Assembly: GCA_900754615.1 (NCBI GenBank) | Contig: CAAEDN010000072.1 | Span: 1 to 9,139, forward strand | DNA length: 9,139 bases | Reading direction: 5' to 3' | Source: an uncultured Holdemanella sp. | Lineage (GTDB): Bacteria > Bacillota_I > Bacilli_A > Erysipelotrichales > Erysipelotrichaceae | Shown: one piece after another, positions 1 to 6,752 of the stretch | Layout of the letters: the number at the start of each line of letters is the position of its first letter | How positions within the stretch are numbered: the first letter of the stretch is position 1 | The notes under the pieces: model-generated | Database searches by the model: none | Told to the model about the DNA's origin: nothing | What the model saw: the letters and a program-made list of their open reading frames with translations, nothing else | Made by a program: the position numbers and the translations under genes

Positions 1-52
1 ATAAGTGCCTTAAAGATAAGGCAATGAATATAGAAAATAAACCAATATTCAT
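1..52 (-). CDS. N-terminal start of an unidentified, probably membrane or secreted protein (partial)
   Basis: On the minus strand an ATG at 52-50 opens a frame that stays open to the window edge, giving 17 residues: MNIGLFSIFIALSLRHL. An AGGAG SD lies at about 62-58, roughly six bases upstream, which is ideal spacing and the main reason to believe the start. The visible residues are mostly hydrophobic, as in a signal peptide or first membrane helix. It lies in the same direction as, and downstream of, the cell wall hydrolase gene but beyond a terminator. The family cannot be told from so short a piece. Confidence 0.45.
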   Translation of the reverse strand, partial: MNIGLFSIFIALSLRHL

Positions 53-90
53 ATCTCTCTCCTAAAAATAATAATAAACAAAAAAGAAGC

Positions 91-124
91 CATTCTAGGC
101 GCCAACACTAGAATGTTTTTTTTT
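91..124. terminator. Probable bidirectional intrinsic terminator
   Basis: A perfect 8-bp stem, CATTCTAG (91-98) and CTAGAATG (108-115), has a 9-base loop. On the plus strand nine T follow immediately (116-124). On the minus strand a T-rich stretch follows after five bases (GCTTCTTTTTTG, 90-79). The minus-strand hydrolase gene ends inside it (stop codon 125-123), so its main role is probably to end that transcript. The better T-run faces the other way and would also stop plus-strand transcription entering from the left. Confidence 0.75.
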
Positions 125-1517
125 ATTTAAAATTGGATTTCTTGATATACGCATAACTATTTTTATATTTTATATTCGTATCTAGGTGATTATTTTTAAC
201 GGGTGCTTCACTAGACACTTTATAGTATCCGTTTTCTTCCTTTAATATGTGAATAGACACAATATCTCCATCATTATAAGTATAAAGGACATCTTTTTTA
301 TTTGGGGCATAGACTTTTAAATTTTTGGATAGTTGAATTGTTTTAACTACATTCTTTTTTTGATCGATTCCATCTTCATCTAAATGATAATAAAAGCTGG
401 CAGCTTTTTCACCCCAATAAGGATCTGATGCATAATTAACGTTGATGCCACTTGCTTTATCTCCAAACCATGAACCATGATATCTTGTATCGTCGGGGTT
501 TAAGTAGCCTTGCTGTAAAAAATTATAGGCATGTTGTTTTACACAATCAGACAAAGAATTATATTGATTGGCATTATCTGGATTTTCATCAATAGCAGCA
601 TGACCAAATAAATTATTATATTCGACCGCATACTGACTTTGTCCAAGGCCACTCTCATTTAAGGCTAGTGCATACATCATAGATGCATTGATGGAATATG
701 TATCTTGTATATTAAAAAATATATCGCCCTGATTATATAAAATAGATTCATCGTTTATACCATATTTTGATAAATAGGCATCATAGATTGAATTGTTTAA
801 ATAAGAAGTCGTCCTATGAGGAATATATTGATAATAGTTATAGTATGGCTCTTTATTTACTTTTTTATCTTTAACTACATTTTTATAACTCGTATAAAAA
901 TAATGTCCATCATATGAATAGTAGGTAGTGTCTTGTTTTAGAAATTTAGGAGCAGGACCAATCGCAATGGAATTCACATTGCCTTGGATAAGGTCTGTAG
1001 AAATTGTATGAATAAGGGAGCCATTATAAACAAAGTATGTAGATAACATATAGGAGTCTTCATAAGAATATAATTCAACATTATTTATGTCCGTCCATGC
1101 TTGAACGCCACTAATTTTAAAATGAACTTTCTTGCCGTCAAAACTTGTCCCTAAATATTGAGCATCTGCACCATAATTTCCATTCACATAGCCTGCTTCA
1201 TCTGTATCTGTTATATATTCTGTATTTTCAGTCACATCTTTAGTCTTTAAATTAACGATTCCTGAATGAAGACGTAATATTTTTCCTTCATCATTTTTTA
1301 TGCATGTGTATTGTGAATCGATTGTATCCATTTTAAAGGACGCAAAAATGTAATGTTTATAAGAAGCATGGACTTCACTTGTGTTTAGGTCTTCTACATA
1401 GTATTGCCCGTCTTCAGTGATTTTTAAAATAGTGAAGGGGATAACGACAAACACTAGAATGAATAAGATAAGAACTAGGATAAGTGGATTCTTTTTGGCT
1501 TTTCTTTTCTGTTTCAT
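123..1517 (-). CDS. Membrane-anchored cell wall hydrolase with glucosaminidase domain (N-acetylglucosaminidase family)
   Basis: About 464 residues. A basic N-terminus (MKQKRKAKKN) and one hydrophobic helix (about residues 11-32) make a signal anchor, so the rest should be outside the membrane. Residues about 40-250 are a Tyr/Ser-rich region with a GYVNGNYGAD motif, of unknown role. Residues about 256-381 match the glucosaminidase fold (PF01832/GH73-like): the likely catalytic Glu is E288 in NESGLGQS, followed by NNLFGHAA and a conserved SDPYWGEKAA stretch. Residues about 389-464 look like a C-terminal SH3-like domain that could bind wall polymers. The expected activity is cleavage of the glycan backbone after N-acetylglucosamine during wall remodelling. 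I chose the ATG at 1517 with a nearby AGGA. A longer frame reaches a TTG at 1649 but has no SD and would put a hydrophilic extension before the anchor. The gene is divergent from prfA. The domain call is fairly certain; the exact substrate bond is inferred from the family. Confidence 0.85.
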   Translation of the reverse strand: MKQKRKAKKNPLILVLILFILVFVVIPFTILKITEDGQYYVEDLNTSEVHASYKHYIFASFKMDTIDSQYTCIKNDEGKILRLHSGIVNLKTKDVTENTEYITDTDEAGYVNGNYGADAQYLGTSFDGKKVHFKISGVQAWTDINNVELYSYEDSYMLSTYFVYNGSLIHTISTDLIQGNVNSIAIGPAPKFLKQDTTYYSYDGHYFYTSYKNVVKDKKVNKEPYYNYYQYIPHRTTSYLNNSIYDAYLSKYGINDESILYNQGDIFFNIQDTYSINASMMYALALNESGLGQSQYAVEYNNLFGHAAIDENPDNANQYNSLSDCVKQHAYNFLQQGYLNPDDTRYHGSWFGDKASGINVNYASDPYWGEKAASFYYHLDEDGIDQKKNVVKTIQLSKNLKVYAPNKKDVLYTYNDGDIVSIHILKEENGYYKVSSEAPVKNNHLDTNIKYKNSYAYIKKSNFK

Positions 1518-1524
1518 ACATCCT

Positions 1525-1530
1525 ATTATA
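1525..1530 (-). promoter_or_regulatory. Possible -10 box of the hydrolase gene, abutting its SD
   Basis: On the minus strand a perfect TATAAT is followed directly by AGGATGT and then the ATG at 1517. No convincing -35 sits 16-18 bases upstream. If this box is used, transcription would start at or next to the start codon and the SD would not be in the message, so it may be a chance match. Confidence 0.3.
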
Positions 1531-1568
1531 CTCTTATCTTTAAAAATTGCGTAATAGGACAATTTCCA

Positions 1569-1597
1569 TCGACAATAATTGGACTTTATATTAAAAT
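1569..1597 (+). promoter_or_regulatory. Sigma-A type promoter for prfA-prmC
   Basis: TCGACA (1569-1574, five of six bases match TTGACA) and TAAAAT (1592-1597, five of six match TATAAT) are separated by exactly 17 bases. Transcription would start near 1604, leaving a 5' leader of about 78 bases before the prfA ATG. It lies between the divergent hydrolase and prfA genes and is the best promoter-like pair there. Seen in the sequence; use is inferred. Confidence 0.55.
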
Positions 1598-1681
1598 AGA
1601 TAGGGTATATCGCTAAAATAAAGCGTTTTTTAAGTGGTAAAACACTCAAGATATAAAAATATAAAGAAAGGATGTATATTT

Positions 1682-2758
1682 ATGGCAAAAATGGATGAGC
1701 GTTTAGAGAAAATGGTTGAACGTTATCGTGAAATCAATGATTTGATGATGCAAAGTGATATTGTTTCAGATCGTAAGACAATGGCTAAATTAGGCCGTGA
1801 ACAAAATGAGTTAACACCTATTGTTGAAACATATGAGGAATACAAAAAGGCAACTGAAGAATTAGAAGAGGCTAAAGTACTCGCAAAAGAGGAAGATAAA
1901 GAGATCCGTGAAATGGCGCAAATGGAATTAGAGGAATTAGAACCAAAGATTCAAGCTTATTTAGATCGTTTAGAATTGCTTCTAGTACCAAAAGATCCTA
2001 ACGATTCGCACAATGCAATCTTAGAAATTCGTGGAGCAGCTGGTGGAGACGAAGGAAATATCTTTGCCGGAGATTTATTCAGAATGTATTCAAAATATGC
2101 AGAAGCAAAAGGCTGGAAAACAGAAGTTATCGAAACGGAGGACAGTGAAGCTGGAGGGTTCTCATTGGTATCTTTTAAAGTGAATGGTGAAGGTGCTTAT
2201 GGAACATTAAAATTTGAGTCGGGTTCTCACCGTGTACAACGTGTGCCAAAGACAGAGTCACAAGGACGTATTCATACTTCTACCGCAACCGTATTGTGTA
2301 TGCCAGAAGTAGAGGCTGAAGATTTTGATATTGATATGAACGATTTAGAAATCGAAACAATGCGTTCAAGTGGAGCTGGAGGACAGCACATCAATAAAAC
2401 CGATTCAGCGGTTCGTATTGTCCACAAACCTACAGGTATTGTAGTTAAGTGTCAGGATGGTCGTAGTCAACATGAAAACCGTGCAACTGCCTTAATGACA
2501 ATTCGTGCACGTGTATATGAAGAAAGACAACGTGAATTGGATCAAAAGAATGAAAAAGAACGTCGTACAAAGATTGGTACGGGAGATCGTGCAGAAAAGA
2601 TTCGTACATACAACTATCCTCAAAACCGTGTAACAGACCACCGTATTGGATATACAGTGAATCAGTTAGATCGTATTATGGATGGTCGTTTAGATGACTT
2701 GATGGCTGCATTACAGCTTGCAGATCAACAGGCAAAAATTGCTGGAGAAAAAGAATAA
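1682..2758 (+). CDS. prfA: Peptide chain release factor 1 (RF1)
   Basis: 358 residues, the normal length for bacterial RF1. RF1 reads UAA and UAG stop codons in the ribosomal A site and triggers release of the finished peptide. An N-terminal helical domain (about 1-105) is rich in Glu and Lys. The codon-recognition tripeptide of PxT type is PKT at 189-191 (in VPKTESQGRIHTS), which separates RF1 from RF2 (SPF). The universal GGQ is at 233-235 in SSGAGGQHINKTDSAVR. The start is the ATG at 1682, nine bases after AAAGGA (1667-1672); an upstream in-frame ATG at 1634 has no SD and adds residues not found in the family. The stop codon overlaps the prmC ATG by one base (TAATG), so the two genes are co-transcribed and probably translationally coupled. 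Confidence 0.97.
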   Translation: MAKMDERLEKMVERYREINDLMMQSDIVSDRKTMAKLGREQNELTPIVETYEEYKKATEELEEAKVLAKEEDKEIREMAQMELEELEPKIQAYLDRLELLLVPKDPNDSHNAILEIRGAAGGDEGNIFAGDLFRMYSKYAEAKGWKTEVIETEDSEAGGFSLVSFKVNGEGAYGTLKFESGSHRVQRVPKTESQGRIHTSTATVLCMPEVEAEDFDIDMNDLEIETMRSSGAGGQHINKTDSAVRIVHKPTGIVVKCQDGRSQHENRATALMTIRARVYEERQRELDQKNEKERRTKIGTGDRAEKIRTYNYPQNRVTDHRIGYTVNQLDRIMDGRLDDLMAALQLADQQAKIAGEKE

Positions 2759-3606
2759 TGAGTACATATCATTCATTGATCAATGAAGGCAAAGAACGTC
2801 TTTACAAAGCGGGTCAAGGTGAACAGGCTGCTCAACTTTACATGGTGGAATTATGTCGTCAAAAAGATGTAAATCTATATATTTCTATGGATGAAGAAGC
2901 AAATGAACAAATTCAGACAGATTATTTAGAAGGTATTCATCTAATGGAAAATGGAGAACCATTAGGATATGTATTAGGGTATGAATGTTTCTATGGCTAT
3001 GACTTTATCGTGAATGAAGATGTTTTGATTCCTAGACCCGAAACAGAAGAACTTGTAGGACTTGTATTATCTAAGTTCGATGATCATTTTAGCAATAAAG
3101 ATCATGTCAATGTATTTGATGTGGCAACAGGGTCTGGTGCCATCGGAATCACTTTAAATCTAGAAGAACCTAGAATGGATGTGATCGCATCGGATATCTC
3201 AAAAGAGGCTTTAGTGGTTGCTCAAAAGAACAATGACAAGTTAGGCGCAAATGTAAACTTCATTTGCGGAAGTATGTTAGATCCATTTGTGGATCGTGAT
3301 CTACATTGTGATATCTTAGTTTGTAATCCACCATATATTCCTAGTGAGGAAAAGATGGAACATAGTGTAGTGGATTATGAACCACATGTTGCCTTATTTG
3401 GTGGGGAAGACGGATTAAAATTTTATCGAGATGTATTCGAAAAAGCCTATCTTGTATTGAATGAAAATGCATTCCTTGCCTTTGAAATGGGATGGGATCA
3501 AGGTGAGTCTTTATCAAATTTAGCTCGTGAATATTTTGCATCGGCAACGATTACTGTACATAAAGATATGTCAGGAAAAGATCGCATGTTGACAATTGAA
3601 TTATAA
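2758..3606 (+). CDS. prmC: Release factor glutamine N5-methyltransferase
   Basis: 282 residues, normal for PrmC (HemK). It uses S-adenosylmethionine to methylate the Gln of the GGQ motif in RF1 and RF2, which improves release. An N-terminal helical domain (about 1-85) binds the release factor. Then come IPRPETEELV (91-100), the SAM-binding motif FDVATGSGAIG (120-130) and the catalytic NPPY (190-193) that holds the Gln amide. The SAM loop has ATGSG where GTGSG is more common, a mild substitution. Translation starts at the ATG that overlaps the prfA stop codon, with GGAG about ten bases upstream inside prfA. The neighbour therefore encodes its own substrate, a classic conserved arrangement. No convincing terminator follows the stop codon. 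Confidence 0.96.
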   Translation: MSTYHSLINEGKERLYKAGQGEQAAQLYMVELCRQKDVNLYISMDEEANEQIQTDYLEGIHLMENGEPLGYVLGYECFYGYDFIVNEDVLIPRPETEELVGLVLSKFDDHFSNKDHVNVFDVATGSGAIGITLNLEEPRMDVIASDISKEALVVAQKNNDKLGANVNFICGSMLDPFVDRDLHCDILVCNPPYIPSEEKMEHSVVDYEPHVALFGGEDGLKFYRDVFEKAYLVLNENAFLAFEMGWDQGESLSNLAREYFASATITVHKDMSGKDRMLTIEL

Positions 3607-3629
3607 TTAAAAATTTCTGAGCAATACTT

Positions 3630-3658
3630 TTGAAATATTGGTATGAATATGCGATAGT
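3630..3658 (+). promoter_or_regulatory. Possible promoter of the rubrerythrin gene
   Basis: TTGAAA (3630-3635) and GATAGT (3653-3658) are 17 bases apart, each matching the consensus at four or more positions. A second -10-like TATAGT overlaps at 3658-3663 but has no good -35. Transcription would start near 3665. A dedicated promoter is expected, because this gene is unrelated in function to prfA-prmC and has its own terminator. Confidence 0.4.
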
Positions 3659-3671
3659 ATAGTCATAAAAG

Positions 3672-3686
3672 GAAATAGTATATTTC
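3672..3686. promoter_or_regulatory. Palindrome before the rubrerythrin SD, possible operator
   Basis: GAAATA (3672-3677) and TATTTC (3681-3686) form a perfect 6+3+6 palindrome just downstream of the likely transcription start and two bases before the SD. A further half-site, TGAAATAT, sits at 3631-3638 over the -35 box and is the exact reverse complement of ATATTTCA at 3680-3687. This could be a repressor site or a weak RNA hairpin. It does not match the usual PerR, Fur or Rex boxes, so no regulator is named. Confidence 0.3.
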
Positions 3687-3702
3687 AAGAGGAGGATTAT
3701 TT

Positions 3703-4272
3703 ATGAAATATAGATGCTTAATTTGTGGACACATTTATGATGAGGAAAAAGAAGGCGTAAAATTCGCTGATCTTCCTGCAGATTGGAAATGTCCAACTTG
3801 TAAACAACCAAAAGAAAAATTTGTTCCAGTAGAAGACGAAATGACTTGGGCTGCTGAACATGTGGTAGGAGTCGCAAAAGATGTTGATGAAGACATTAAA
3901 AACGATTTACGTGCTAACTTCGAAGGTGAATGCTCAGAAGTAGGTATGTACTTAGCAATGGCTAGAGTTGCTCACAGAGAAGGATATCCAGAAGTTGGAT
4001 TGTATTATGAAAAAGCAGCTTGGGAAGAAGCAGAACATGCTGCAAAATTTGCTGAATTATTAGGTGAAGTTGTAACGGATTCAACTAAGAAAAATCTTGA
4101 AATGCGCGTAGAAGCCGAAAATGGAGCTACTGCAGGTAAGGTTGATTTAGCAACTCGTGCTAAAAAGGCAAACTTGGATGCAATTCATGATACAGTGCAC
4201 GAAATGGCTCGTGATGAAGCTCGTCATGGTAAGGCATTTGCTGGATTATTAAAACGTTATTTTGGTGAATAA
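3703..4272 (+). CDS. Reverse rubrerythrin (rubredoxin domain first), peroxide-scavenging
   Basis: 189 residues. The N-terminal rubredoxin domain (1-45) has the iron-binding Cys pairs C5/C8 (CLIC) and C30/C33 (CPTC). The ferritin-like four-helix domain (about 55-189) carries diiron ligands: E76 in FEGECSE, E109 and H112 in EEAEH, E138 in AENGAT, and E172 and H175 in DEARH. In classical rubrerythrin the rubredoxin part is C-terminal; this order is the 'reverse' type known from clostridia. These proteins reduce hydrogen peroxide to water in the cytoplasm with electrons passed through the rubredoxin iron, protecting anaerobes from oxygen exposure. The ATG at 3703 follows a near-perfect GAGGAGG (3689-3695) by seven bases, suggesting high expression. 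No electron-donor oxidoreductase is adjacent. The gene stands alone between its own promoter region and a terminator. Confidence 0.94.
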   Translation: MKYRCLICGHIYDEEKEGVKFADLPADWKCPTCKQPKEKFVPVEDEMTWAAEHVVGVAKDVDEDIKNDLRANFEGECSEVGMYLAMARVAHREGYPEVGLYYEKAAWEEAEHAAKFAELLGEVVTDSTKKNLEMRVEAENGATAGKVDLATRAKKANLDAIHDTVHEMARDEARHGKAFAGLLKRYFGE

Positions 4273-4281
4273 TGCATTTAG

Positions 4282-4311
4282 AAGCTTCTGAATCAATCGG
4301 AAGCTTTTTTT
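4282..4311 (+). terminator. Intrinsic terminator of the rubrerythrin gene
   Basis: AAGCTTCTGA (4282-4291) pairs with TCGGAAGCTT (4297-4306), a 10-bp stem with one G-U pair and a 5-base loop, followed by T to 4311. It starts ten bases after the stop codon. Confidence 0.9.
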
Positions 4312-4323
4312 CTTGTTTTCGTG

Positions 4324-4329
4324 TATAAT
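4324..4329 (+). promoter_or_regulatory. Possible -10 box of the methionine aminopeptidase gene
   Basis: A perfect TATAAT lies just after the rubrerythrin terminator and 38 bases before the ATG at 4368, which would give a leader of about 30 bases. The stretch where a -35 should lie is the terminator stem, and no good -35 is visible. Position makes it the likeliest start for this gene. Confidence 0.45.
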
Positions 4330-4367
4330 AAGTTGTGTTTAACGAATATATAGAAAGAAGGATCAAG

Positions 4368-5234
4368 ATGATTGGTAAGAATAGTCCATGTTGGTGTGGT
4401 TCTGGTAAAAAATATAAACATTGCCATGAAGAATGGGACAATACAATTAATGTATTAAAACTACAAGGAAAAATTGTTCCTAGTCATAATTTAATCAAGT
4501 CGGAAGAAGATATTAAATGGATCAAGAAAGCGGCTAAAATCAATAATGCAGTTCTTGATTTAGTTGGAGAAAAAATCTGTGCAGGTATGACGACAGAAGA
4601 TATTGATAAATTAGTATATGATTATACAACAAGTCATGGTGGAATTCCTGCATGTCTAGGTTATGAAGGGTTCCCTAAGAGTGTTTGCACATCTATTAAT
4701 AATGAAATTTGTCATGGTATTCCAAGCGAAAAAGTCGTATTAAAAGATGGCGATATTATAAATGTAGACTGCACTACAATTGTACATAAACACTTTGCGG
4801 ATGCATCTAGAATGTTCTGTATTGGTCATGTAAGTGAAGAGGCAAAACGCTTAGTTGAAGTGACTAAAGAATGCTTAGAAATTGGTAAAGAAGCCGTACG
4901 TCCTTGGGGATACATTGGAGATATTGGTGCAGCCATTCAAGAACACGCACACAAAAATGGTTACAGTGTTGTTGTTGATTTCTGTGGACACGGTGTTGGT
5001 AATGCTTTCCATGAAGATCCATATGTACATCACGTAGGAATTCGTAATACAGGTATGGTTATTGCACCAGGTATGGTCTTCACTATTGAGCCTATGATCA
5101 ATCAAGGAACGCGTGATTTATATATTGATAAAGATAATGGATGGACATCTTATACAAAAGATGGAAAGTTATCGGCACAATGGGAAAACACAATTCTAGT
5201 TACAGAAAAAGGAATTGAAGTATTAGCTTGGTAA
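4368..5234 (+). CDS. map: Type I methionine aminopeptidase with N-terminal SEC-C zinc motif
   Basis: 288 residues. It removes the initiator Met from new proteins when the next residue is small. The first 20 residues hold a SEC-C motif, CWCGSGKKYKHCH, which binds zinc and in SecA serves contacts with other proteins; here it may help ribosome docking. The catalytic 'pita-bread' domain fills the rest. Metal ligands by family pattern are D134 (NVDCT), D145 (ADASR), H208 (GHGVGN), E241 (FTIEPM) and E273 (QWENT), with H116 (CHGIPS) and H215 (AFHEDP) near the active site. The ATG at 4368 has GAAGGA five bases upstream; an in-frame GTG at 4335 lacks an SD. Many Bacillota carry another map copy in the ribosomal protein cluster, so this may be a second, SEC-C-bearing copy; that is inference. 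A terminator follows at once. Confidence 0.95.
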   Translation: MIGKNSPCWCGSGKKYKHCHEEWDNTINVLKLQGKIVPSHNLIKSEEDIKWIKKAAKINNAVLDLVGEKICAGMTTEDIDKLVYDYTTSHGGIPACLGYEGFPKSVCTSINNEICHGIPSEKVVLKDGDIINVDCTTIVHKHFADASRMFCIGHVSEEAKRLVEVTKECLEIGKEAVRPWGYIGDIGAAIQEHAHKNGYSVVVDFCGHGVGNAFHEDPYVHHVGIRNTGMVIAPGMVFTIEPMINQGTRDLYIDKDNGWTSYTKDGKLSAQWENTILVTEKGIEVLAW

Positions 5235-5260
5235 GAAGTCAATAAAATGACTTCTTTTTT
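5234..5260 (+). terminator. Intrinsic terminator of map
   Basis: AGAAGTCA (5234-5241) and TGACTTCT (5248-5255) form a perfect 8-bp stem with a 6-base loop, followed by T to 5260. The first base of the stem is the last base of the map stop codon. The in-frame ATG at 5247 that would lengthen the MATE protein lies inside this hairpin. Confidence 0.9.
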
Positions 5261-5282
5261 GGTGAGGTTTAAAAAAGGGAAT

Positions 5283-6620
5283 ATGCAAAAGAGTATGGTT
5301 GAGGGGAATACTTTAAAACTCATTTTGAATTTTAGCATTCCATTATTATTAGGAAATTTATTTCAACAATTTTATAACGTTGTTGATGCGGCCATTGTTG
5401 GACAAACACTAGGTTCTAAAGCATTGGCAGCCGTAGGTGCTAGTAGTAGTGTGCAGTTTTTGATTCTAGGATTTTGTATGGGAATATGCCAAGGCTTTGC
5501 GATTATGGTTTCGCAAAGTTTCGGCGCAAAAAGACTCGATGAAATGCACACTTATATTTATGCAGGAGCTGTATGGACAGCCATTACAGCTTTTGTGGTA
5601 TCCATCTTAGTCGTTGTGTTTTGTGCAGACATTCTTCACATTTTACAAGTCAATGATGAAATCTTTAACGATGCCTATGCCTATTTGGTTGTCATATTTG
5701 CAGGGATACCATTCACATTACTCTATAATTATTTATCGGCTATATTAAGAGCTATTGGAGATTCAAAAACGCCATTTTTCTTTTTAGCTTTTTCCGCTGT
5801 TTTAAATATTGGCCTTGATTTTTTTTGTATTCTTGTTTTGAAATGGGGATGTGCAGGGGCTGCCATCGCCACCATTTTTGCCCAAGCCGTAAGTGGTATT
5901 TTATGTTTATTGTTAATTGCTTTTAAAGTCAATGTTTTACATATACCTAAATCAAGTCGCTATGTGGATAAGAATCATTCGATAAAATTATTGGCAATGG
6001 GAGTTCCTATGGGATTACAATTTTCAATTACAGCCATAGGTTCCATGGTCATGCAGTCGGCTAACAATGCTTTGGGAACCATTTATGTATCTGGTTTTAC
6101 GGCAGGTATGCGCATTAAATCGTTGATGATGTGTCCATTTGATGCATTAGGTGCAGCTGTTTCTACATTCCTTTCCCAAAACTATGGAGCACACAAGTTA
6201 GAACGAATCCATGATGGATATCATAAAGGCGTAATGGTGAGTATTTTATATGGTGCATTCGCCTGTGTCGTAATGGTTTTCTTTGGAAGAATTCTTAGTA
6301 TGATGTTTGTGAGCGCAAATGAATCACAAGTGCTAAATGCGAGTGCGTTATATTTAAGAAGAATGGGCTATTTCTATCCTGTACTAGGAATTTTGATCAC
6401 AACAAGAATGTCCGTTCAAGGACTTGGCTATTCTACCCGAGCTATGCTGGCAGGCTTTGTAGAAATGATTGCACGCTGCATTGTGGCATTATGTTTTGTG
6501 CCTATTTTCAAATATAATGCGATCACATGGGCCGATCAAGCAGCATGGGTTGCAGCTACACTTGTATTGATTCCATTGTGGGTCAGTGCAATGCGTGCGG
6601 TTCAAAAGAAAATGAGTTAA
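5283..6620 (+). CDS. MATE family multidrug/cation antiporter
   Basis: About 445 residues, the usual MATE length, with twelve expected membrane helices in two similar halves. These inner-membrane exporters expel cationic drugs or metabolites in exchange for Na+ or H+. Family features include the amphipathic start MVEGNTLKLILNFSIPLL, QQFYNVVDAAIVGQ in helix 1, ALAAVG, and VSQSFGAKR between helices 2 and 3. The second half repeats the pattern with FTAGMRIKSLMM and STFLSQNYGAHK. It belongs to the broad DinF/NorM-like group common in gut Bacillota; the substrate cannot be told. I chose the ATG at 5283 (MQKSMVEGN), preceded by AAAAAAGGGA, because the longer start at 5247 lies inside the map terminator. 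The SD spacing is short, and M17 of the longer frame (5295) is an alternative. Only 22 bases separate it from the map terminator, with no promoter visible there. Confidence 0.92.
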   Translation: MQKSMVEGNTLKLILNFSIPLLLGNLFQQFYNVVDAAIVGQTLGSKALAAVGASSSVQFLILGFCMGICQGFAIMVSQSFGAKRLDEMHTYIYAGAVWTAITAFVVSILVVVFCADILHILQVNDEIFNDAYAYLVVIFAGIPFTLLYNYLSAILRAIGDSKTPFFFLAFSAVLNIGLDFFCILVLKWGCAGAAIATIFAQAVSGILCLLLIAFKVNVLHIPKSSRYVDKNHSIKLLAMGVPMGLQFSITAIGSMVMQSANNALGTIYVSGFTAGMRIKSLMMCPFDALGAAVSTFLSQNYGAHKLERIHDGYHKGVMVSILYGAFACVVMVFFGRILSMMFVSANESQVLNASALYLRRMGYFYPVLGILITTRMSVQGLGYSTRAMLAGFVEMIARCIVALCFVPIFKYNAITWADQAAWVAATLVLIPLWVSAMRAVQKKMS

Positions 6621-6623
6621 ATT

Positions 6624-6648
6624 AGAAGTCTAAATGACTTCTTTTTTT
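6624..6648 (+). terminator. Intrinsic terminator of the MATE gene
   Basis: AGAAGTC (6624-6630) and GACTTCT (6636-6642) pair around a 5-base loop, followed by seven T (6642-6648). It starts three bases after the stop codon. Its 3' half matches the map terminator over 16 bases (AAATGACTTCTTTTTT at 6632-6647 and 5245-5260). Confidence 0.9.
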
Positions 6649-6711
6649 GACTTTTAATGTCTTTTTCACATACATCTGATTTAATTAAGGTAGAGATCAT
6701 TAAAAATATGA

Positions 6712-6740
6712 TTGACACCAAATATGACACCAAATATAAT
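6712..6740 (+). promoter_or_regulatory. Perfect consensus sigma-A promoter of the hicA-hicB locus
   Basis: TTGACA (6712-6717) and TATAAT (6735-6740) are both perfect and spaced by exactly 17 bases. The SD of hicA (GGAGGTG, 6741-6747) touches the -10 box, so transcription should start at about 6746-6748, within or just after the SD. The full SD would then be missing from the message and hicA would be poorly translated, while hicB further on would be transcribed normally. Confidence 0.8.
6714..6737. repeat. 12-bp perfect tandem repeat inside the promoter
   Basis: GACACCAAATAT occurs twice without a gap (6714-6725 and 6726-6737). The repeat covers part of the -35, the spacer and part of the -10. 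With one copy, TTGACA and TATAAT would be five bases apart and inactive; the second copy makes the spacing 17. It could also provide repeated half-sites for the ribbon-helix-helix domain of HicB. The first explanation follows directly from counting; the second is inference. Confidence 0.9.
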
Positions 6741-6752
6741 GGAGGTGAAAAG

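Noticed and set aside
7..52. Two small inverted repeats (GCCTTA/TAAGGC and ATGAATAT/ATATTCAT) as an RNA element
   Set aside because: They lie within the likely coding start of the left-edge gene and lack a T-run; AT-rich chance pairing is likely.
1611..1632. CGCT/AGCG hairpin with T-run in the prfA leader as an attenuator
   Set aside because: Only four base pairs; too weak to support.
1518..1649. N-terminal extension of the hydrolase from a TTG at 1649
   Set aside because: No SD at the TTG, and the basic-plus-hydrophobic anchor fits best right after the ATG at 1517.
3341..3547. Minus-strand open frame inside prmC
   Set aside because: Shadow of prmC in another frame; no SD and not protein-like.
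3598..3614. PerR-like box before rubrerythrin (TTATAATTA)
   Set aside because: Only the left half fits the consensus, and it overlaps the prmC stop codon.
4160..4441. Minus-strand open frame over the rubrerythrin end and map start
   Set aside because: Crosses a terminator and two well-supported genes; no SD.
4875..5105. Minus-strand open frame inside map
   Set aside because: Shadow of a conserved coding region.
5150..5338. Minus-strand open frame across the map/MATE junction
   Set aside because: Runs through the terminator hairpin and both genes; no SD.
5729..5932. Minus-strand open frame inside the MATE gene
   Set aside because: Shadow of membrane-helix codons.
6657..6752. N-terminal extension of hicA
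   Set aside because: It translates the promoter and the tandem repeat; the SD and family start are at 6753.
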